Source: Bacteroidetes bacterium UBA1935 (GTDB lineage: Bacteria > Bacteroidota > Bacteroidia > Chitinophagales > Chitinophagaceae). From it: a stretch of 64,000 bases of DNA. The stretch covers positions 62,001 to 126,000 of the forward strand of contig DDFF01000003.1 of the NCBI GenBank assembly GCA_002337045.1, in the 5' to 3' direction. The notes below the pieces were generated by a model, which did not search any database, was not told the origin of the DNA, and saw nothing but the letters and a program-made list of their open reading frames with translations. Of this stretch, positions 43,380-52,646 are shown in pieces (the first letter of the stretch is position 1; each line of letters begins with the position of its first letter). The translations under genes and the position numbers were made by a program.

Positions 43380-45857
43380 TCATTTCAACGTAAAAAGAGC
43401 ATTACCATATAAATGCATACAAGCCCACGCTGCAGGTGTTGGATATGTTTTATAAACTTCAAGGTTAGCCTTAAATACTGCATTAGAAACAGTCTCGCCT
43501 AACTCAAGTTCTTTAATAAAAACAGGCAACCAGATAGGTGGAATATCTACATGCAATGCCCAAAATGGTGCAATAACTGCTTGATAACCTTGTGAAAGAT
43601 ATTTTCTCACTATTGAAAGCACTTCATTTTTAAAGAAACTTTTAGTAGCCGAACCTGAATAGCAAACTAGCATGACTAGGATTTTACCTTCGCCAATAAT
43701 TCTTTCCAAATCATATACAACCTCATTCCCACTGGGATGAATTACTTGTAATGTCGCAATATCATTACTTCCATGTGAAGAAATAATATTTATTACAGAT
43801 GATATTGGTGCATTAATTTTTGTCGTTTGAAATGTGAGTATGTTATAATCTTTAATTACATCTTCCAGTTTACCATACAGCATACTAATAGTACCATCAC
43901 CACTTTCAGTCGGTATCCAAAATGAAATGCTATTGTCGACATTAACACAACTATTTACTCTCGAATTCAACCATTCTACTGATACTACATTGCTAATAGG
44001 ACACTTTAATGCAACAAATTCCTTGTTTTCATCGAGTAGCAAATTATGAGGCAACTCACTTAACTCCATATCTTTTATTAACAATACCTCTCTTGCTTTC
44101 TTAGAATATTTAACATTGGGGAAGCCAATCTGATTTATCACTTCAATTAATTCAGATTCATAATCTTCAACAAATTTTGTTTTTGAGTTTCCATACCTAT
44201 CCTTAGGGAGTTCTGTTTTCAATGAATATTTTGGCACATACTTTCTAACCCACTCGTTGTATTTATTTGCATCAAACTCTAACTTGTCGTAATACCTTTC
44301 TCCATTACTATAGGTTAGTTGAAATAAATTATCTTCTGGTGCTAATAGACAAATTAATTGCTGATCTTTTATTAATTTAATGTTTGAAACAGCTTCAACT
44401 GGATTGATATAAAAATCATAAAAAGAACCTATCTCAACATCAATATCTGCTAGCGGCATCTCACCTAATGAGTCTGTATTTTTAAATAAGATACTAAAAT
44501 CTGAACGCACAAGCGTACCTAACAAAACAGCTTCTTCATCTTTTTCAATAAAACCAGCTCCAACTAATCTACTCGCGATTTTCATTGTCATCTCATTATC
44601 ATATACATAATCGGAACGATTCCTAGTTCGCAATAGTTTTAGCAATGATTCCTTAATCAGTTTTTTCAGTTCACGTGAATCTCCGTTAATAATATTTTTG
44701 TACTTCCCAACCATTTCCACAGGTACCACTGCTTCGAATATGTTTAAATATGAGTTCAATCCTGAGCCCTCAAAATCAAAAATTTTACTTAACCGTTTAA
44801 TATTATACAATAAAACTAACCATGGCATACATCCATATTCGTCTTCTTGTAGAATATTTTCCCTTTCCTTGTCTAAGTATTCAGCCAAAAGAAATGGCAA
44901 CTCAACACCTTGTTTCATTAAGAGTATTGAGTAATATGAGTGATCTATTGAATGCTTCTCATAAGAAGATAACGATACTTTTGATGGCATTAAGGCATAC
45001 ACTTGTAATGCATAATCTAGTAATCCATTATTTCGAAACAGCTTCATAGACTGCCACACTACCTCAAACAAGAACTTGTCATTAATTATCTTCTTATCAT
45101 TTTGGACACATATCAAAGTTAAACTGGCAAATATCAAGGAAGCATGCACATTCGCATGATTTGAATAACTCCTCATACAAATAAAGAAACCATAAACAGG
45201 AACTTTATCAACAAACGATATTATTAGAAAGTCCTCACATAAATCCCTTGATACCTGATACAACTCTGATGTGTATAGTCTATCAAAAAAGCTATTTGAA
45301 ATTTGATAAAAGAGCGAAACATTGTTAAGTTTTTTACATATACCTCTTAATATTGTAAGTTCTAAAATAGTGTGTTGAATATCTTCATTATTCCATGTTA
45401 TTTTTTTTGAAAGCTCTTGTAATTTATATGTTATAAGACTTGCTAATTCCTTTAAATCATGTTGAGATATCTGGCCTGTGTCAACTAAGGTTTTTGACAA
45501 TCTATAACCTGAATTCTTTTGAAAGTTAGACCTAAGAATTTCTTCATAAGTCTTTAGTGTTTGGGAGCTAAAGTCTGCTTCTTGAATAGAAAAGTCTAGT
45601 TGAGTATTAATTGGATATTTGATGCATTCTTCAAATAGGACAAAAAAATGATGAATTGAATATGACAATGCTTTAACATAATATTGTTCAAAACAGGCTA
45701 GTACAGCACCGTAGTATTTTCTATAATCTTCGTAGCTTTTTACTATTTCCTTTAATAATATTCCATATGTTTCAATAATATCTTTTTCATAAGAATGCTG
45801 TTTACTGATAGCCTCATAATTAATGAATTCGTATAATTGTTTGATCTTATCTTGCAT
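43380..45857 (-). CDS. CHAT-domain (caspase-like) cysteine protease with long helical N-terminal region
   Basis: 825 residues, cytoplasmic by appearance. The C-terminal about 200 residues form a CHAT domain with the His/Cys dyad: IISSHGSND (His695) and MLVCYSGSA (Cys732), 37 residues apart. The end NAVFKANLEVYKTYPTPAAW and WACMHLYGNALF is also CHAT-like. Residues 1-600 are helical, TPR-like in feel but without clear repeats, probably a sensor or scaffold. Base composition is markedly AT-rich compared with neighbours and the gene stands alone between the methyltransferase and folK, which suggests acquisition. CHAT proteases act in several bacterial immune systems; a partner substrate is not encoded next to it. 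Confidence 0.82.
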   Translation of the reverse strand: MQDKIKQLYEFINYEAISKQHSYEKDIIETYGILLKEIVKSYEDYRKYYGAVLACFEQYYVKALSYSIHHFFVLFEECIKYPINTQLDFSIQEADFSSQTLKTYEEILRSNFQKNSGYRLSKTLVDTGQISQHDLKELASLITYKLQELSKKITWNNEDIQHTILELTILRGICKKLNNVSLFYQISNSFFDRLYTSELYQVSRDLCEDFLIISFVDKVPVYGFFICMRSYSNHANVHASLIFASLTLICVQNDKKIINDKFLFEVVWQSMKLFRNNGLLDYALQVYALMPSKVSLSSYEKHSIDHSYYSILLMKQGVELPFLLAEYLDKERENILQEDEYGCMPWLVLLYNIKRLSKIFDFEGSGLNSYLNIFEAVVPVEMVGKYKNIINGDSRELKKLIKESLLKLLRTRNRSDYVYDNEMTMKIASRLVGAGFIEKDEEAVLLGTLVRSDFSILFKNTDSLGEMPLADIDVEIGSFYDFYINPVEAVSNIKLIKDQQLICLLAPEDNLFQLTYSNGERYYDKLEFDANKYNEWVRKYVPKYSLKTELPKDRYGNSKTKFVEDYESELIEVINQIGFPNVKYSKKAREVLLIKDMELSELPHNLLLDENKEFVALKCPISNVVSVEWLNSRVNSCVNVDNSISFWIPTESGDGTISMLYGKLEDVIKDYNILTFQTTKINAPISSVINIISSHGSNDIATLQVIHPSGNEVVYDLERIIGEGKILVMLVCYSGSATKSFFKNEVLSIVRKYLSQGYQAVIAPFWALHVDIPPIWLPVFIKELELGETVSNAVFKANLEVYKTYPTPAAWACMHLYGNALFTLK

Positions 45858-45922
45858 GGTGATGTTACTATTTTAAAAACCAAAATAATAATTATCAGAA
45901 TATCCTCATTTAGGATTACCAC

Positions 45923-45930
45923 TATATTTG
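45923..45930 (+). promoter_or_regulatory. -7 box TATATTTG for folK
   Basis: Exact TAnnTTTG match, ten bases before the folK ATG at 45941; the leader would be very short. Confidence 0.6.
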
Positions 45931-45940
45931 CACCTCATTA

Positions 45941-46429
45941 ATGGCTAATACAGTTTACTTACTGCTGGGCAGCAACGAGGGAAACCGCTTGGAATGGTTT
46001 GAAAAAGCAACATTGCTGTTGCAGGATGCCCGTTGCAGGATAGTGAGCCAATCGGCCATATACGAAACTGCCGCTTGGGGGCTTGAAGACCAACCCGATT
46101 TTCTGAATATGGCTTTGTGTGTGGAAACATCGCTAAATCCGCAGGGGCTACTGGCACTTACCCAAAACATAGAGGCATTGCTTGGCCGCCAACGTAGCAT
46201 CCGCTGGGGGCAGCGCACGCTGGATATCGATATATTATTATTTAATGATGATATTATTAAGGATGACAATCTGCAAGTGCCTCATCCCCAATTACAAAAC
46301 CGCCGTTTTGCCCTCATCCCCCTTCATGACATTGCTGCGGGCTACATACACCCTGCCCTGCACAAGACGATAGCCACATTATTGGCCGAATGCCCTGATA
46401 ATCTGGAGGTCAGGACTTACAAATTTTAA
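45941..46429 (+). CDS. folK: 2-amino-4-hydroxy-6-hydroxymethyldihydropteridine pyrophosphokinase
   Basis: 162 residues. Transfers pyrophosphate from ATP to the pterin in folate synthesis. N-terminal VYLLLGSNEGNR, the HPPK signature RWGQRTLDIDILLF, and HPQLQNRRFALIPL. Length is typical. Monocistronic by position. Confidence 0.96.
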   Translation: MANTVYLLLGSNEGNRLEWFEKATLLLQDARCRIVSQSAIYETAAWGLEDQPDFLNMALCVETSLNPQGLLALTQNIEALLGRQRSIRWGQRTLDIDILLFNDDIIKDDNLQVPHPQLQNRRFALIPLHDIAAGYIHPALHKTIATLLAECPDNLEVRTYKF

Positions 46430-46599
46430 CCTGAAGTTAATTTGACAATCCCGTGAGGTATTGCATATCTCTTTTGATTTTCTTAACTTGATAATCGTTA
46501 ATTTCGCACACCTTTCGCCAAAGGCCTCTGCTATAAGAACGATTTCATATAAAGATTGCGGATGATTTGAACTTTACGTTAGGTTAAAAATTGTGATAT

Positions 46600-48822
46600 A
46601 TGGCTGCCGTTACCACTACAGGAAAAGTGAACCTCAAGAAAGCCTTGCAGGAGCACTTCGGGTTTGATGCATTTAAAGGAGAGCAGGAAAAGATAATCAA
46701 GAGCATATTATCGGGGCAAGATACTTTCGTTATCATGCCTACAGGGGGTGGCAAATCTCTTTGCTACCAGCTGCCCGCATTGCTCAGCGAGGGTGTTGCC
46801 ATCATCGTATCTCCACTGATAGCCCTGATGAAGAACCAGGTAGACCTGATACGTGGCTACAGCAGCAAAGACAATGTGGCGCACTTCCTCAACAGCACCC
46901 TCACAAAGGCACAACAGAAAAAGGTAAAAAGCGACCTGATGGACGGCAGCACCAAAATGCTGTACGTAGCGCCGGAAACACTTACCAAACAAGAAAATAT
47001 ATCCTTCTTTGCCGATATGCACATATCGTTTGTAGCGGTAGATGAGGCACACTGTATATCTGAATGGGGACACGATTTCCGTCCTGAGTATCGCAAACTG
47101 CGCGATATGATAGACGAGATAAACCCCGAACTGCCTATCATAGCCCTGACGGCTACGGCTACGCCAAAAGTGCAGGACGATATCGTTAAAAATCTGGCGC
47201 TACGCCAACCCAATATCTTCATATCATCCTTCAACCGTGCCAATCTGTACTATGAAATCATGCCCAAGGGCAAGAAAGAAAGTGTACTGAAAAGCATTGT
47301 GAAGTTTATACATGGTATGAAGGGTAAGAGCGGTATCATCTACACGCTCAACCGCAAGACTACCGAAGAACTGGCACAGACACTGCAGGCAAACGGCATA
47401 TCAGCAGTAGCCTACCATGCGGGGCTGGAAGCAGGTATTCGCGCACAGCGTCAGGATCAGTTTCTGATGGAAGAAGTAGATGTGATAGTTGCTACCATTG
47501 CATTTGGTATGGGTATAGACAAGCCCGATGTAAGGTTTGTAATACACTACAACATTCCGAAATCGCTGGAGAACTATTATCAGGAAACAGGCCGTGCAGG
47601 CCGCGACGGGCTGGAAGGCAAATGTATGCTCTACTATTCTCACAAAGACGTACAGAAGCTGGAACACCTGATGCGCGACAAGCCATTAAGCGAACGCGAA
47701 ATGGGCGCACAGCTGATATCTGAAACTGTTGCCTATGCAGAAAGCGGTGTATGCCGCCGCAAGCTGTTGCTGCACTACTTTGGCGAGGAACTGAAGCAGG
47801 ATAACTGCGGCAATTGCGACAACTGCCTGAACCCGAAAGAGAAATTGGAAGTGCGCGACAGCTCTAAGATTGTACTCGATACCATCAACGAGCTGGATGA
47901 ACGCTTTAATATAGATTACGTAGTAGATATTATACTGGGCAAATCGAACCCGCAGATTAAGACCTTCCGCCACGACAAGCTGAAATCTTTTGGCAGTGGT
48001 CTTATCATGAAGATGGAAGACAACTTCTGGCATTCACTCATCCGCCAGATGATGCTGGAAGGCCTTGTGCGCAAAGACATTGAAGAGTATGGCCTGCTGA
48101 AGATTACAGACAAGGGACACAAATTCCTCAAGAAGCCGTTCTCTATCATGGTAGTGCTGAACCACAATTATGTAGATGCCGATGGCGATGATGAAGAAAT
48201 AACAGGTGGCAGTGGCGGCCCTGCAACGGTAGACCCTGTACTGTTTGATATGCTGAAAAACCTGCGCAGGCAGGTGGCAAAAGAAAAGAGCCTTCCTCCG
48301 TTCGTTATCTTCCTCGAAAACTCGCTGGAAGATATGGCCATCAGCTACCCTACCACCATGGAAGAGCTGGAGAAGATACAAGGCGTGAGCAAGGGCAAGG
48401 CACTACGCTACGGACGCAAGTTTGTAGACATGATAGCCAAGTATGTAGATGAAAATGACATTACACGTCCGGACGACTTTGTGATGAAGAGCGTGGTGAA
48501 CAAAAGTGGCATGAAAGTATTCATCATCCAGAATATAGATAAGAAGATACCACTGGAAACCATTGCCAAAAACAAAGACCTGAGCCTGCAAGACCTGCTG
48601 GTAGAGATGGAAACAATTGTGGCAAGCGGTACCAAGCTAAATCTTGACTATTGTCTGGAACAGGAACTGGATGAATATGAACAGGAAGATATATTCGACT
48701 TCTTCCGCAACAGCCACGACGATACGCTGGATAGTGCATACGAAGAGTTCAAAGACCGAGATGTGACGATAGAGCAACTGCAGATGATGCGCATCAAGTT
48801 TATGAGCGAATACGCCAACTAA
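46600..48822 (+). CDS. recQ: ATP-dependent DNA helicase RecQ
   Basis: 740 residues. Unwinds DNA 3' to 5' in recombination repair. Walker A MPTGGGKSLCYQLP, VDEAHCISEWGHDFRPEYR (DEAH box and aromatic-rich loop), ALTATATPKV, QETGRAGRDG. The RQC zinc-binding Cys residues are in GVCRRKLLLHYFGE and CGNCDNC, and an HRDC-like domain lies near 530-610. It carries an extra acidic C-terminal region. The 170-base gap before it has a near-consensus -7 box around 46500. Confidence 0.96.
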   Translation: MAAVTTTGKVNLKKALQEHFGFDAFKGEQEKIIKSILSGQDTFVIMPTGGGKSLCYQLPALLSEGVAIIVSPLIALMKNQVDLIRGYSSKDNVAHFLNSTLTKAQQKKVKSDLMDGSTKMLYVAPETLTKQENISFFADMHISFVAVDEAHCISEWGHDFRPEYRKLRDMIDEINPELPIIALTATATPKVQDDIVKNLALRQPNIFISSFNRANLYYEIMPKGKKESVLKSIVKFIHGMKGKSGIIYTLNRKTTEELAQTLQANGISAVAYHAGLEAGIRAQRQDQFLMEEVDVIVATIAFGMGIDKPDVRFVIHYNIPKSLENYYQETGRAGRDGLEGKCMLYYSHKDVQKLEHLMRDKPLSEREMGAQLISETVAYAESGVCRRKLLLHYFGEELKQDNCGNCDNCLNPKEKLEVRDSSKIVLDTINELDERFNIDYVVDIILGKSNPQIKTFRHDKLKSFGSGLIMKMEDNFWHSLIRQMMLEGLVRKDIEEYGLLKITDKGHKFLKKPFSIMVVLNHNYVDADGDDEEITGGSGGPATVDPVLFDMLKNLRRQVAKEKSLPPFVIFLENSLEDMAISYPTTMEELEKIQGVSKGKALRYGRKFVDMIAKYVDENDITRPDDFVMKSVVNKSGMKVFIIQNIDKKIPLETIAKNKDLSLQDLLVEMETIVASGTKLNLDYCLEQELDEYEQEDIFDFFRNSHDDTLDSAYEEFKDRDVTIEQLQMMRIKFMSEYAN

Positions 48823-48841
48823 CAAAGATTGAATAATACAG

Positions 48842-48878
48842 ATAAGCCGTAACTATTGAACGTTACGGCTTATTTTTG
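48842..48878 (+). terminator. Terminator of recQ
   Basis: Perfect 12-bp stem ATAAGCCGTAAC / GTTACGGCTTAT (48842-48853 with 48862-48873) and five T. Confidence 0.85.
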
Positions 48879-48904
48879 AACCAGCACTAAGACTTCACAA
48901 ACTG

Positions 48905-50287
48905 ATGAAACTATTTGCAACGCTGCTGCTTGCCGCAATTGCAGGCACTGTATCTGCACAGCAGTACGACTTTACACGCAAGCCGATGCACAATGTAGAG
49001 CCTGCCACAGACAATGCCAACCATAGCGGCATTGAGCGCTACAATATACGCGGGCAGGTTACCTATGTGTACCAATACAAGCCTGCAAACCCTGCATCCT
49101 ACAGCGGCATCAACAGCCTGCCATCTACCGAAGAATCTGAAAATACACTCACGGCTACACTGTTTGCAGGCCTGCGCCTGTGGAAGGGTGCAGAGATATA
49201 TGTAAACCCCGAACTGGCAGGTGGTAGTGGCATTGGTGGTGCATTGGGTATGGGTGGCGCATCCAACGGCGAAAGCTTTCGCGTAGGCAATCCGCATCCT
49301 GTATTGTACATGGCACGTGGTTATTTCAGGCAAACCTTTAGCCTGCGCAACAAACGTGCACGCAAACTGGGCTATGTAAACAATGTAGAACTGGAAGGTG
49401 ATGCCAACGAACTGGCAGGCTACGAACCTAAGGACTATCTGCGCTTCTATATAGGCAAATTATCTATGGGCGATTTGTATGATAACAACGACTATAGCAA
49501 CAATGCCCGTACACAGTTTATGAACTGGGCATTGATGAACAACGGCGCGTGGGACTATGCAGCCAATACGCGTGGCTATACCTACAACTTTACTACAGAG
49601 CTGCAACTGGGCAAGTTCAATGTAAAAGCAGGTGTTGCAGCACTGCCCGATGTAGCAAACGGCCCTGATTTAAGTACCGATTTCTCAGAATCATTAGAAG
49701 CATTGGGAGAAATCAGTAAGACTATAAAAATCAACAAACGCCCGGGCAAGATAGCCCTGCTTGGTTTCTACAACCGCACACACATGGGAAGCTATGCACA
49801 GGCATCGCAAATAGCAACCCCTTACCTGCGCGCTACGCAGACAGCAGGCAGGCAGAAGTATGGCTTCGGCTTCAACATGCAGCAAGAGCTTAGCGATATG
49901 TTTGGTGCATTTGTACGCATAGGATGGAACGATGGTAAAACAGAGACATGGTGCTTTACCGAGATAGACCAAACGGCTACAATAGGCATATCTGCAAACG
50001 GGCATAAATGGAAACGCCCGCAAGACAATTTTGGCGTAGCCCTGATAGCAAACGGCATATCTGAAGACCACAGAAACTTCCTTGCAAAAGGCGGCTATGG
50101 TTTTATGCTGGGCGATGGCAAACTGAACTATGCCAATGAGTTTATCAGCGAGGTATATTACAGCTTCAAGCCACTGAAAAAGGACTTGTGGTTTACTGCA
50201 GACTATCAGTTTTGCATGAACCCCGGATATAATGCAGACCGCGGCCCGGTGCACATCTTTGCACTACGCGCACACGTACAGTTTTAA
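48905..50287 (+). CDS. Carbohydrate porin, OprB family
   Basis: 460 residues. Signal peptide to about VSAQQ. Outer-membrane beta-barrel for sugar uptake: alternating strands, LRLWKGAEIYVNPELAGGSGIGG, YLRFYIGKLSMGDLYDNNDYSND-like turn region, and the closing FCMNPGYNADRGPVHIFALR strand ending in Phe. The NPGYNxDRGPV phrase is characteristic of OprB. Which sugar is unknown, and no transporter gene is adjacent. Confidence 0.88.
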   Translation: MKLFATLLLAAIAGTVSAQQYDFTRKPMHNVEPATDNANHSGIERYNIRGQVTYVYQYKPANPASYSGINSLPSTEESENTLTATLFAGLRLWKGAEIYVNPELAGGSGIGGALGMGGASNGESFRVGNPHPVLYMARGYFRQTFSLRNKRARKLGYVNNVELEGDANELAGYEPKDYLRFYIGKLSMGDLYDNNDYSNNARTQFMNWALMNNGAWDYAANTRGYTYNFTTELQLGKFNVKAGVAALPDVANGPDLSTDFSESLEALGEISKTIKINKRPGKIALLGFYNRTHMGSYAQASQIATPYLRATQTAGRQKYGFGFNMQQELSDMFGAFVRIGWNDGKTETWCFTEIDQTATIGISANGHKWKRPQDNFGVALIANGISEDHRNFLAKGGYGFMLGDGKLNYANEFISEVYYSFKPLKKDLWFTADYQFCMNPGYNADRGPVHIFALRAHVQF

Positions 50288-50310
50288 ACATACGACGTAC
50301 TATAAAATAG

Positions 50311-50333
50311 AACGCCCCGCAATGCGGGGCGTT
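50311..50333. terminator. Bidirectional terminator between convergent genes
   Basis: Perfect 10-bp stem AACGCCCCGC / GCGGGGCGTT with a 3-base loop, between the porin gene and the PSP1 gene. Confidence 0.8.
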
Positions 50334-50344
50334 AGTATTAGATG

Positions 50345-51913
50345 CTAAGCCTGTGCCGGCGGGGTTGGCGGAGGAGGTGGTGGTGGTGTCGGCCTGTTGT
50401 TATTAGGCTTGTTGCCGCTGCCCTGCTGTGGTGGTTTGTTGCCACCTGCCTGCTGCGGGCGTGGTCCTCTGTTATTATTCCCCCCGTTATTACGGTTCGG
50501 CTGATTGTTATTTGGTCTTGGCTGTCCGCTTTGTGGTTTTGGCTGTTGCTGACCTGCATTTTGCTGAGGAGCATTTGCAGGGCGCTCGCCTTGTTGTTTG
50601 GGTTGTTGCGGACGATTGCCACCGCCTTGTTGTTGCGGTTTGTTTCCACCTGCTTGTTGCTGTGGTTTTGGCTGTTGTGGTGGACGGTTTTGCTGCGGGC
50701 GATTACCAGCTTGCTGTGGTTTGCCACCCTGATTGCCACCGCGCGCTTCCTGCTGTAGCCTGTCGCCACCTTGCTTGTTGCCGCCACCGCTTTTCTTCTT
50801 CTTATTGCCACGTTCCAGTGCTTTCAGGCTTATCTGCCCTACGTCGTTCACAAAGCCCATATCTACCTTCACGGCAGTTTTCGCTGTGTTTACCACTTCC
50901 AACTCTACCGGTTGCAGCTCTTCTGGTTTGATGCCCTGCTGGTTGGCTTTCAGTATTTCTTTTACACGTGTTATAGACAGCGGATATTGCTTGTTGCTAT
51001 CGCTGAAGCTATACCACATCAGACTTTTGAATATATCACGTTTTTGCAGTGTTGCCCTACCCTTGATGGTTTCCAGTGTTTCCGCATTATCGGGGAATAC
51101 GCGTAGCGCATCCATGTAGGTATCCAGTTCGTAGTTCAGGCAGCATTTCAGCCTGCCACACTGGCCACTCAGTTTTGTCTGGTTGATAGACAAGTTCTGA
51201 TACCTGGCAGCAGTGGTGTTCACGCTCTTAAAGTCGCTGAGCCATGTACTGCAACAAAGCTCTCTGCCACAGCTACCAATACCACCCACTTTCGCGCTTT
51301 CCTGGCGGGCACCTATCTGCTTCATCTCCACACGCACTTTAAAGTCGCCTGCGTAAGATTTAATAAGCTCGCGGAAATCGACACGGGCATCGGCTGTATA
51401 GAAGAAAGTCGCTTTTTTGCCATCGGCCTGCAGCTCTACCTCGCACAGCTTCATTTCCAGTTTATGATTGCGGGCAATAACGCGCGACTGCGTAAGCATA
51501 TTCGGTTCGCGGTCTTTGCTTTTGCTGTAGTGCTCCATATCCTCCTCTGTAGCAGGGCGGAGCACACGCTTCATTTCAGCGTTTTCAGATACGCCATATT
51601 TCTTCATTTGCAGCTTCACCAGTTCGCCGGTAAGGCTTACCTGGCCTATATCAAAACCACCTACGCCTTCTACAGCAATCCAATCGCCTTTTTCAAGCAC
51701 ATTGTTTGTATTGTTTTTGTAGAAGTCTTTTCTGCTGCCTTTATTGAAACTTACCTCAATTATCGGGTAAGGTTTTGCACTATCGTACAAGGGCAAGGAA
51801 CTTAACCAATCGAAAACGTTCATGCGGTTGCATCCGCCGGTACTACACCCACCATTTCCTTTGCAACCACCGGGTTTTCCATTGGCTCCTGTGCCACAGT
51901 TGCCACATCCCAT
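50345..51913 (-). CDS. PSP1-domain protein (RicT-like) with Cys-rich head and disordered Gln/Asn/Pro tail
   Basis: 522 residues. Residues 1-30 hold five Cys in a Gly-rich setting (C3, C6, C17, C23, C28). The PSP1/RicT domain spans about 50-330 with its conserved Cys pairs GSCGRELCCSTW (215, 220, 221) and GQCGRLKCCLNYE (252, 257, 258). In Bacillus, RicT works with RicA/RicF on RNA processing and binds Fe-S clusters. From about 369 to the end is low complexity made of Gln, Pro, Asn and Gly, ending in a Pro run, predicted disordered. Function in Bacteroidota is not established. Confidence 0.85.
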   Translation of the reverse strand: MGCGNCGTGANGKPGGCKGNGGCSTGGCNRMNVFDWLSSLPLYDSAKPYPIIEVSFNKGSRKDFYKNNTNNVLEKGDWIAVEGVGGFDIGQVSLTGELVKLQMKKYGVSENAEMKRVLRPATEEDMEHYSKSKDREPNMLTQSRVIARNHKLEMKLCEVELQADGKKATFFYTADARVDFRELIKSYAGDFKVRVEMKQIGARQESAKVGGIGSCGRELCCSTWLSDFKSVNTTAARYQNLSINQTKLSGQCGRLKCCLNYELDTYMDALRVFPDNAETLETIKGRATLQKRDIFKSLMWYSFSDSNKQYPLSITRVKEILKANQQGIKPEELQPVELEVVNTAKTAVKVDMGFVNDVGQISLKALERGNKKKKSGGGNKQGGDRLQQEARGGNQGGKPQQAGNRPQQNRPPQQPKPQQQAGGNKPQQQGGGNRPQQPKQQGERPANAPQQNAGQQQPKPQSGQPRPNNNQPNRNNGGNNNRGPRPQQAGGNKPPQQGSGNKPNNNRPTPPPPPPPTPPAQA

Positions 51914-52291
51914 TTATATATATAATTTATGTTGACTGCAATCAATCAAGTGCATCTGTCGTTTTGTTTACCCCTTCTACACGGCACCTATCTTTTGCAG
52001 GATGTTGCGAAAATAACTTTTTTTAGTGATGAATGCCACAAAACATTAAACATTTACAACATACATCAAATATTATTTCAGAACTAATAAATGAAGCTGT
52101 TTGTGATTGTTGATATCTTTTTTCGGCAGACGTATGGTTACAGAAAAACCGTAACCGTTTGTAACCATTTGACAAGGCTGCGCCAGAAATGGGTTAAGCA
52201 TAACAAATTTACAAAATATACACGTTTTATACAAAAAGATAATGGCGCCCGAAAGGGACGCCACTACTGCATATTGGTTAGTTGGTTTTAA
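51914..52291. other. Intergenic region, 378 bp
   Basis: No convincing gene. It contains the start region of the PSP1 gene, an inverted repeat TGGTTACA (52135-52142) / TGTAACCA (52160-52167) with a further GTAACC between, and the terminator at 52230-52266. A short 66-codon open frame (52091-52291) has no support. Confidence 0.5.
52230..52266 (-). terminator. Terminator of the small lipoprotein gene
   Basis: Stem TGGCG-CCC / GGG-CGCCA with a GAAA loop and one bulge, then a T-rich run in the minus direction. Confidence 0.65.
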
Positions 52292-52552
52292 TTATTTGTT
52301 ATTGTCCAACGCACAATCTGTAACATATTTGTTATTACCCAGATAGTACTTTGCACTTTCTTCCTCGCACTTGGCTTTTGCCACGCCTTTGAAATTTTCT
52401 CTTTTCTTGGACGCTGTACTGGTTTTGTATGATTCTCTAGAAACGGTGTCTGTGATTTCGGTTATACACTTACAGTCGTATACTTTAGAGCAAGAGCTTG
52501 AAAACAAAGCACCTCCTACTATAATAGCACACAACCAGATCGTATTTTTCAT
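52292..52552 (-). CDS. Small Cys-rich lipoprotein
   Basis: 86 residues from the ATG at 52552. A signal sequence (MKNTIWLCAIIVGGALF) ends in the lipobox SSSC. The mature protein has four more Cys (KVYDCKCI, KCEEES, TDCALDN), suggesting two disulphides. The frame is open to 52660, but the upstream residues would precede the signal sequence. No family recognised. Confidence 0.7.
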   Translation of the reverse strand: MKNTIWLCAIIVGGALFSSSCSKVYDCKCITEITDTVSRESYKTSTASKKRENFKGVAKAKCEEESAKYYLGNNKYVTDCALDNNK

Positions 52553-52646
52553 ATAAATAACCCTATTTGGCTTATAAAAATGGTAATTATTGGTTGAATA
52601 TGCAAGGGCGAGGCTAAGAATGTTTGTTTTTTGTGGGGATAAATAT

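Noticed and set aside
50338..50931. Open frames on both strands over the PSP1 tail
   Set aside because: They arise from low-complexity CAG/CCG-rich coding DNA; only the frame joined to the PSP1 domain makes sense.
52091..52291. 66-codon plus-strand frame
   Set aside because: No signal, domain, promoter or plausible codon pattern; it runs into the terminator of the opposite gene.
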